Positions 22,735 through 27,467 of a stretch of DNA of 27,467 bases are shown here, piece by piece. Position numbers and translations under genes: made by a program. Source of the stretch: JAPEKQ01 sp964516845 (GTDB lineage Bacteria > Joyebacterota > Joyebacteria > Joyebacterales > Joyebacteraceae). Positions within the stretch are counted from its first letter, which is position 1; the number at the start of each line of letters is the position of its first letter. The stretch is taken from the NCBI GenBank assembly GCA_964516845.1, contig CAZEXP010000031.1, positions 1-27,467 of the forward strand. Direction: 5' to 3'. The notes beneath the pieces are model-generated. The model was not told the origin of the DNA. It made no database searches and saw nothing but the letters and a program-made list of their open reading frames with translations.

Positions 22735-23228
22735 TCGATGCCATTCTCGCACGACGGAGCATCAGACGGTATCTGCACGAGCCCGTGACGGACGCCGACG
22801 TCCGGACGCTCCTCGAGGCGGGCATGTCCGCGCCGTCGGGGAGCAACAAGAAGCCGTGGCACTTCGTCACGGTGACCGACCGCTCGAAGCTCGACGCGCT
22901 CGCGGATTCCGCACCGTACTGGAAGATGCTGGCGGAGGCGCCGCTGGCGATCGTGGTTTGCGGTGACCCTGCCATCTCTGAGAAGTACTGGGACCAGGAC
23001 GGCGTTGCGGCCACCGAGAACATCCTCATCGCCGTGTCGATGATGGGGCTGGGCGCCGTGTGGCTCGGGTGTCACCCGACGCCGGAGCGGATGGACTCGG
23101 TGAGGAGCATCCTCGGAGTGCCGAAGAACATCGTGCCCATTACCGTCCTCTCGATCGGCCACCCCGCCGAGGAGAAGGAGGCGCGGACGCAGTACGACGC
23201 GGAGCGCGTGCATACGGAGAAGTGGTAG
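22731..23228 (+). CDS. Nitroreductase family protein (short form)
   Basis: An FMN-dependent NAD(P)H oxidoreductase of the nitroreductase fold; the physiological substrate is unknown. The 165 residues contain ARRSIRRY (7-14; FMN phosphate contacts), APSGSNKKPWHF (34-45), AVSMMGLGAVWLGC (101-114) and IGHPAEEK (142-149). The GTG start overlaps the PAS-like stop (GTGA) and follows GGAGAAGGAG (22713-22722). A longer reading upstream would run inside the PAS gene and lacks similarity to the family. A second, longer nitroreductase follows after 55 bp. Confidence 0.92.
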   Translation: MIDAILARRSIRRYLHEPVTDADVRTLLEAGMSAPSGSNKKPWHFVTVTDRSKLDALADSAPYWKMLAEAPLAIVVCGDPAISEKYWDQDGVAATENILIAVSMMGLGAVWLGCHPTPERMDSVRSILGVPKNIVPITVLSIGHPAEEKEARTQYDAERVHTEKW

Positions 23229-23283
23229 CGAAAGCGTGACGCTCGGTCGGTGCCAGGACCTGTGAGCAGGGGCGGAGGTGACC

Positions 23284-24141
23284 GTGAAGACGAATGCGAC
23301 GATCGACGAGATGCTCGCGCGAAGGAGCATCCGCAAGTACGAGTCGCGCATGCCCGCCGACGAGGTCATCGAGGCCGTTGTCCGCGCGGGTCAGCAGGCT
23401 CCGTTCGCAGGGCAGCTCGGGAGCGTGCTCATGAAGCGGCGCCCGGTCGTCGATGAGAACGAGGCCGGAGCGCCGAAGGCGCCGAAGCAGTCAGCGCCGC
23501 CAGGCGGCATCCCCTGGAACGCCCCGTTGCTGTTCACCGTCTGCATCGACATGCACCGCATGGAACTCATCCTTGAGAAGCGCGGCTGGCCGACGAAGGC
23601 GCACGATCTGAACATGCTACTCTTCGGGACCCAGGACGCCATCCTCATGGCCGAGAACATGGTGATGGCGGCCGAGAGCTTCGGGATGGGGAGCTGCTTC
23701 CTGGGTGGGGCGCCGTTTCGGTCTGAGCGGATCATCGAGGAGTACTCGCTCCCGAAACGCGTGTTCCCGGTCGTCCAGCTGACCATGGGATACCCTGCGG
23801 AGAACCCGCCGCCGCGACCGCGCTACCCGCTTTCGTTCCATCTGTTCGAGGGCCGTTATCCGGATCTCACCGACGCCGATGTCGAAGCTGCCATGAAGCA
23901 GATGGATAGCGGCTACCTCGCCGAGGACTACTACCGGGCGCTCAAGGCGAAGATCACGCTCGAGGGCGGTCGCGAGGAGACGTTCACGTACGACGACTAT
24001 GGCTGGACCGAGCACATGGGGCGGAAGTGGGGCCAATGGCTCGAGGACGAAGGACCTCTCCTCGAACAGCTCGAGAAGTGCGGGTTCAGCCTCAGACGAA
24101 TGGGAGAGAGGACGGGAGCGGATGAGAGTGCTCCGGATTAG
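23284..24141 (+). CDS. Nitroreductase family protein (long form)
   Basis: A second FMN oxidoreductase of the same fold, 285 residues. It shares LARRSIRKY (11-19) and the Q-x-APFAGQ region with its neighbour. It differs in a Pro/Ala-rich insertion (about 56-80), a dimer core with DAILMAENMVMAAESFGMGSCFLG (118-141), and a tail after GYPAENPPPRPRYPL (169-183) of about 100 residues. This tail resembles the C-terminal extension of NfsA/FRP-type enzymes. It ends in an acidic, Trp-containing region (about 240-260). GTG 23284 is favoured over GTG 23278 because GGAGGTGA (23274-23281) gives proper spacing only for the former. The last 20 bp overlap the next gene. Confidence 0.88.
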   Translation: MKTNATIDEMLARRSIRKYESRMPADEVIEAVVRAGQQAPFAGQLGSVLMKRRPVVDENEAGAPKAPKQSAPPGGIPWNAPLLFTVCIDMHRMELILEKRGWPTKAHDLNMLLFGTQDAILMAENMVMAAESFGMGSCFLGGAPFRSERIIEEYSLPKRVFPVVQLTMGYPAENPPPRPRYPLSFHLFEGRYPDLTDADVEAAMKQMDSGYLAEDYYRALKAKITLEGGREETFTYDDYGWTEHMGRKWGQWLEDEGPLLEQLEKCGFSLRRMGERTGADESAPD

Positions 24142-25219
24142 GAGCGATGCGGGCGGAGCGGTTCCCGCTGCCGCGATGTGCGCGACAGTCGCGCTCGTGC
24201 TTGGCGCGCTCGCGCTGGGCGTTGTCGCACCCGGATGCTCGAACACCGCCGGGCCGGGCGAGCCGAAGACGCGCGCTGAGCTCATTCCAGCGGATGCCGT
24301 GAAGGTCACGCCCGACACCGATGTCTTCGTCCCTGTCGTGAATTCGGCCGAGTGGGCCGCCCCGGTTGCCATGCCGGGACCGGTCAACACCGCGGGCGCC
24401 GAGGACTCGCCGTTCATCGCGCCCGATGGATCGATGTTCCTGTTCTGGTGGACGCCGGACGTGAGCGTCCCCCCGGAGCAGCAGGTCGGCGACGGAGGGA
24501 CGGGCATCTGGGTAGCGCTGCCGGGCTCCGGTGGCCGTGCGGGCGCGGTCTCCGGCGCGGGCGCGGCTTCCCGTGTGGGTGACGGTGAGCGCATCCCGCC
24601 GCTCTGGGCCGAGCCCATGTTCGTGACGGTGAGCGACGTTCCTTCGCTCGAGGGCTGCCCGACGCTTCTGGGGACCGAACTCTGGTTCTGTGCGATACGC
24701 GGCGGCAACTACGGCGAGCACGATGCCTGGCTTGCCGACTACGCAGGTTCGGGCCGGTGGACCAACTGGCGGAACGCCGGCGAGACCCTGAACTCCGACT
24801 ACGACATCGGCGAGTGGCACGTCCTCGAAGGCGGGAGCACGATCTACTTCGGCTCGGACCGGGCCGGCGGCCACGGGGACATGGACCTCTGGCGAACCTC
24901 GTACAACGAGGGTACTTGGACGACACCGGAGAATCTTGGTCCCAACGTCAACGACGCCGGGCACCAGAGCCGTCCGTTCGTGACGGCGGACGGCGAGGAA
25001 CTCTGGTTCACGGGCAACAGCGGGCTCGGGTATCACGGCCCCGCCGTCTACCGGTGCGTCAAGCAGGGCGTGAATTGGGGGCCGGCGGAGGAGATCGTCT
25101 CGAACTACGCGGGCGAGCCCTGTGTCGACAACGACGGCAACATCTACTTCACCCACCACTTCATGGACGCGGACGAGGAGATGATCGAAGCCGACATCTA
25201 CGTCTGCTACCGGCAATGA
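24122..25219 (+). CDS. Predicted lipoprotein with PD40-like beta-propeller repeats
   Basis: A 365-residue exported protein of unknown function. A long signal sequence (about 14-38) ends at Cys39 in VVAPGC, a tolerable lipobox. The mature protein has several blades of the PD40/TolB-like type. The clearest are at 95-108 (DSPFIAPDGSMFLF) and 230-271 (STIYFGSDRAGGHGDMDLWR, then WTTPENLG), followed by 282-297 (QSRPFVTADGEELWFT). A Gly/Ala-rich stretch at about 131-157 looks like a flexible insertion. Such propellers usually bind proteins or glycans at the cell surface. ATG 24122 is chosen because it gives the signal peptide at the N-terminus; the upstream reading would run inside the nitroreductase gene. 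Confidence 0.75.
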   Translation: MRVLRIRSDAGGAVPAAAMCATVALVLGALALGVVAPGCSNTAGPGEPKTRAELIPADAVKVTPDTDVFVPVVNSAEWAAPVAMPGPVNTAGAEDSPFIAPDGSMFLFWWTPDVSVPPEQQVGDGGTGIWVALPGSGGRAGAVSGAGAASRVGDGERIPPLWAEPMFVTVSDVPSLEGCPTLLGTELWFCAIRGGNYGEHDAWLADYAGSGRWTNWRNAGETLNSDYDIGEWHVLEGGSTIYFGSDRAGGHGDMDLWRTSYNEGTWTTPENLGPNVNDAGHQSRPFVTADGEELWFTGNSGLGYHGPAVYRCVKQGVNWGPAEEIVSNYAGEPCVDNDGNIYFTHHFMDADEEMIEADIYVCYRQ

Positions 25220-25225
25220 TCGGGA

Positions 25226-25273
25226 CCGGCCGACGCTGATCCGCGTCGACCCGTGCTGACTGCGTCCGGCCGG
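25226..25273 (+). other. Imperfect inverted repeat after the PD40 lipoprotein gene
   Basis: CCGGCCGACGC (25226-25236) and GCGTCCGGCCGG (25262-25273) can pair over 11 bp with one bulged C, enclosing a 25-nt loop. A smaller perfect hairpin, GGCGAG-CGGC-CTCGCC, follows at 25275-25290. They may mark the end of the upstream transcript, but there is no T-run. Confidence 0.35.
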
Positions 25274-25313
25274 CGGCGAGCGGCCTCGCCACCACTGCTG
25301 AGGAGAGGGCGAC

Positions 25314-26558
25314 GTGGCAGGATGGATGACCGCCTGGATGCGTGAGCGATGTGCCTCCCTGCGTGTGAGCGCGGGGATCGTCGTACTGTGCCTGCTGATC
25401 GCCGGGTGCGCGTCGACGTCGACGGGTCCGGGCGACATCACGGACGACGACACGCGCGACACGCGCCTGGCGCTCTGGCTTGCGAAGAAGGCGGAGCTGA
25501 TCGCGCACGCTGACGCCGAGTTTGATCTCGTGCTCTCCGGGTGGTTCGAACAGTCGGAGGCAGACGCCATCCTGGACCGCAACCCGAACGCGAAGCTCCT
25601 CGCCGGGCTGACGGTCGCGTGGATCCTGGACGATCCGGCGTGGCAGGGGCTTCTCGTGACCGTGGCGAACGGGGGAGACCCGAACGGTCCGCTGCAGATC
25701 ACGGATGACATGTACCTGATGTACGACTCCAACGAGGACGGCGAACTCGACACGCACTGCTCCCCGCCGGGGTGGGACGACATCCTGGCTATGGACCCGA
25801 GACACCCGGGATGGCGACAGCTCGTGCTGTCCTTCTACGGGGTCGTGGGCGCGCAGCCGCAGCACGACGGCGTCGTCATCGACATGGTCGACGCATATCC
25901 GTTCTGCGAGGGCGCGTGGTCCGAGGGCGTGCCGGAGTCACTGAGCGCGGTCGCATGGGTGGACGCGCAGGCGGAGCTTCTCGAGGCCGTGCGAGACACG
26001 GTTCCCGTGGCGAAGTGGGTGTTTGCCAACGCGGGTCGCGACTTCCCCGCGGGCTCCCCGTTCCCGGAACACCTCAACGGCTACCTGCTCGAGAACGCGC
26101 TCGGGGAACTCTTCGGTCTGGAGGATGTCGAGGACCTTCTGGACTCGGCGGACCGTGCGCTCACGACGACCCTGGCGCCGCACATGGTCGTCTACAGTGT
26201 CGATACCGACGACACGGGCGTCATCGATGCGGACCGGTTCCGGACGGGCCTGGCGACGAGTCTGCTCTATGACCACACATACTTCGCGTTCGATTCGGGT
26301 CCACGGGACCACGGCGGGGTGAACGGCTGGTGGTTCGCCGATTCCTACGAGTTCGAGCTCGGCCCGCCCCTGGGAGCGTACCAGGCCGCGACCGGCGGGT
26401 ACCGACGGATCTTCGAGCGCGGCGTGGTCATAGTGGCGTGCGCAGAGCCGATTGACGTACTATTCGATGAGCCGCACCGTGATACCGCGGACGGAGCTGT
26501 GGACACGGCATTCACCATCCAGCCAGGCGACGCGCGCGTCCTCCTGCTCGAACCTTGA
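25314..26558 (+). CDS. Predicted lipoprotein, glycoside-hydrolase-like TIM barrel
   Basis: A 414-residue surface lipoprotein: the signal (about 17-31) ends in a good lipobox, I29-A-G-C32. The mature part reads as a (beta/alpha)8 barrel of the putative glycosidase group (GHL15-like, by pattern only). It has F70-DLVLSGWF, a KLLAGLTVAWIL strand (94-105), a central G186-V-V-I-D190-M-V-D193 strand, KWVFANAG (234-241), LNGYLLENALGELFG (254-268) and TYFAFDSGP (322-330), then a small beta domain at the C-terminus. Asp190 or Asp193 and Glu260 are candidate acids. No substrate can be assigned. GTG 25314 follows AGGAGAGGG (25301-25309). argS starts 11 bp after its stop. Confidence 0.72.
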   Translation: MAGWMTAWMRERCASLRVSAGIVVLCLLIAGCASTSTGPGDITDDDTRDTRLALWLAKKAELIAHADAEFDLVLSGWFEQSEADAILDRNPNAKLLAGLTVAWILDDPAWQGLLVTVANGGDPNGPLQITDDMYLMYDSNEDGELDTHCSPPGWDDILAMDPRHPGWRQLVLSFYGVVGAQPQHDGVVIDMVDAYPFCEGAWSEGVPESLSAVAWVDAQAELLEAVRDTVPVAKWVFANAGRDFPAGSPFPEHLNGYLLENALGELFGLEDVEDLLDSADRALTTTLAPHMVVYSVDTDDTGVIDADRFRTGLATSLLYDHTYFAFDSGPRDHGGVNGWWFADSYEFELGPPLGAYQAATGGYRRIFERGVVIVACAEPIDVLFDEPHRDTADGAVDTAFTIQPGDARVLLLEP

Positions 26559-26569
26559 TCGGAGCATCC

Positions 26570-27467
26570 ATGTACTACGATGAACTGACACGAGCGCTTG
26601 AGGGTGCCGTCGCGAAGCTCGGCCTCGAGGTCGACGGCGTCGAGGTCATGCCGCCGCGCGATCCCTCGCACGGGGATGCCTCGACGAACGTCGCGCTCAT
26701 CCTTGCGAAGAAGGCCGGGCGCAACCCGCGCGAGCTCGCCGCCGAGCTTCTCGACGCGCTCGAGCTGCCCGAGGACTACATCGAATCCTCCGACATCGCC
26801 GGACCCGGATTCCTCAACTTCCGGTTCGGGCGCGCGTGGTACGAGAGCGTGCTTCGGGACGTCGTGCGGGGTGGCGAGGAGTACGGCACGTGCGATACCG
26901 GGAAGGGAAGGACCGTCCAGATCGAGTTCGTGAGCGCGAACCCGACGGGGCCCCTGAACATCGTCAGCGCGCGGGCCGCATCGGTGGGTGACGCCATCGG
27001 TACGCTGCTCGAGGCGACGGGCGTGACGGTCCAACGCGAGGACTACGTCAACGATGCCGGTCAGCAGGTCGGCAAGCTCGCGCTCTCGGTCGACGCGAGG
27101 CTCAGGGAACTCCGCGGTGAGCCGTTCGAGATCCCCGAGGGCGGGTATCACGGGGAGTATCTCAAGGATGTCGCGGCGAGCCTGCTCGCGGCGAAGCCCG
27201 ACCTCGGCGGGATGCCCGACGAGGAGCGGCTTGCGTACCTGAAGGACGCGACGATCGAGAACATCGTGGCGGGGCAGCGGGCCGACCTCGAAGGGTTCGG
27301 TGTCACGCACGACCGCTGGTTCCACGAAACCGAGCTGGCGGAGGCGGGCGCGGTCGAAGACGTGCTCGAGAGGCTCAAGTCCTCCGGTGAGACCTACGAG
27401 AAGGAGGGGGCGACCTGGCTCCGCACGACGCCGCACGGGACGAACGACGACAAGGTCATCGTCAAGA
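26570..27467 (+). CDS. argS: Arginyl-tRNA synthetase, N-terminal part (gene runs off the window)
   Basis: Charges tRNA-Arg with arginine. The visible 299 codons cover the N-terminal additional domain (about 1-88; PPRDPSHGDASTNVAL and DIAGPGFLNFRF) and the first half of the class I catalytic domain. The landmark EFVSANPTGPL (119-129) is perfect, and YVNDAGQQ (159-166), YHGEYLKD and the Glu/Asp-rich insert follow as in the family. The HIGH signature, normally H-V-G-H-G-R-G directly after PTGPL, reads N130-I-V-S133-A-R-A here with no length change, so both catalytic histidines are missing. The ATG at 26570 has GGAG five bases upstream. The KMSK region and anticodon domain lie outside the window. 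Confidence 0.93.
   Translation, partial: MYYDELTRALEGAVAKLGLEVDGVEVMPPRDPSHGDASTNVALILAKKAGRNPRELAAELLDALELPEDYIESSDIAGPGFLNFRFGRAWYESVLRDVVRGGEEYGTCDTGKGRTVQIEFVSANPTGPLNIVSARAASVGDAIGTLLEATGVTVQREDYVNDAGQQVGKLALSVDARLRELRGEPFEIPEGGYHGEYLKDVAASLLAAKPDLGGMPDEERLAYLKDATIENIVAGQRADLEGFGVTHDRWFHETELAEAGAVEDVLERLKSSGETYEKEGATWLRTTPHGTNDDKVIVK

Noticed and set aside
24092..25865. Minus-strand open frames across the two lipoprotein genes
   Set aside because: They lack family features and ribosome-binding sites, and the + strand readings have signal peptides with lipobox cysteines.
1..27467. tRNA/rRNA genes, CRISPR arrays, insertion sequences, phage genes
   Set aside because: No cloverleaf, regularly spaced repeat-spacer pattern, transposase or integrase was seen in either strand.

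Overview
This window looks like part of the chromosome of an uncultivated, GC-rich, anaerobic bacterium. The codons are strongly GC-biased, almost every gene lies on the + strand, and gene ends are tightly packed or overlap by a few bases. A sodium/proton-translocating Rnf complex, a class III-type ribonucleotide reductase and several Fe-S proteins indicate anaerobic life. Several lipoproteins and a zinc-binding anti-sigma factor fit a diderm. The mixture resembles FCB-type candidate phyla (for example Eisenbacteria), but that placement is an impression and not a measurement.

Layout. 1-1175: ECF sigma factor and its membrane anti-sigma factor, closed by a strong hairpin. 1451-2656: a secreted, cysteine-rich protein built from two PPC-like repeats. 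2727-4698: purD and a Sua5/YrdC-family gene. 4721-7588: a sigma70-like promoter followed by a phosphatase of arginine-phosphatase type, rpiB, glyA and a dCMP deaminase. 7677-10770: a second good promoter, a ~190-nt leader, an NrdD-type ribonucleotide reductase and a small glutaredoxin-like protein. 10762-10852: imperfect repeats. 11033-11920: a lipoprotein, then a long hairpin.

11967-22027 is the core of the window. It carries rnfC-D-G-E-A-B, then a UbiA/MenA-like prenyltransferase, ApbE (which attaches FMN to RnfD/RnfG), an AmrS-type radical SAM protein, a NusG-domain-II protein, a Gx-transporter/heptaprenyl-diphosphate-synthase-component-I family protein and an RseC-like protein. These read as one module: an ion-pumping electron-transfer complex, its flavin-attachment enzyme and accessory membrane redox or prenyl-lipid functions.

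22031-24141: RsfS, a PAS-like protein and two nitroreductases. 24122-26558: two lipoproteins, one with PD40-like propeller blades and one resembling a glycosidase TIM barrel. 26570-end: the N-terminal part of ArgS.

The most unusual points are three otherwise well-conserved enzymes with changes at positions normally invariant: the NrdD has Ser where the glycyl-radical Gly is expected, the ArgS has no histidines in its HIGH motif, and the GlyA has a 13-residue insertion in its active-site loop.
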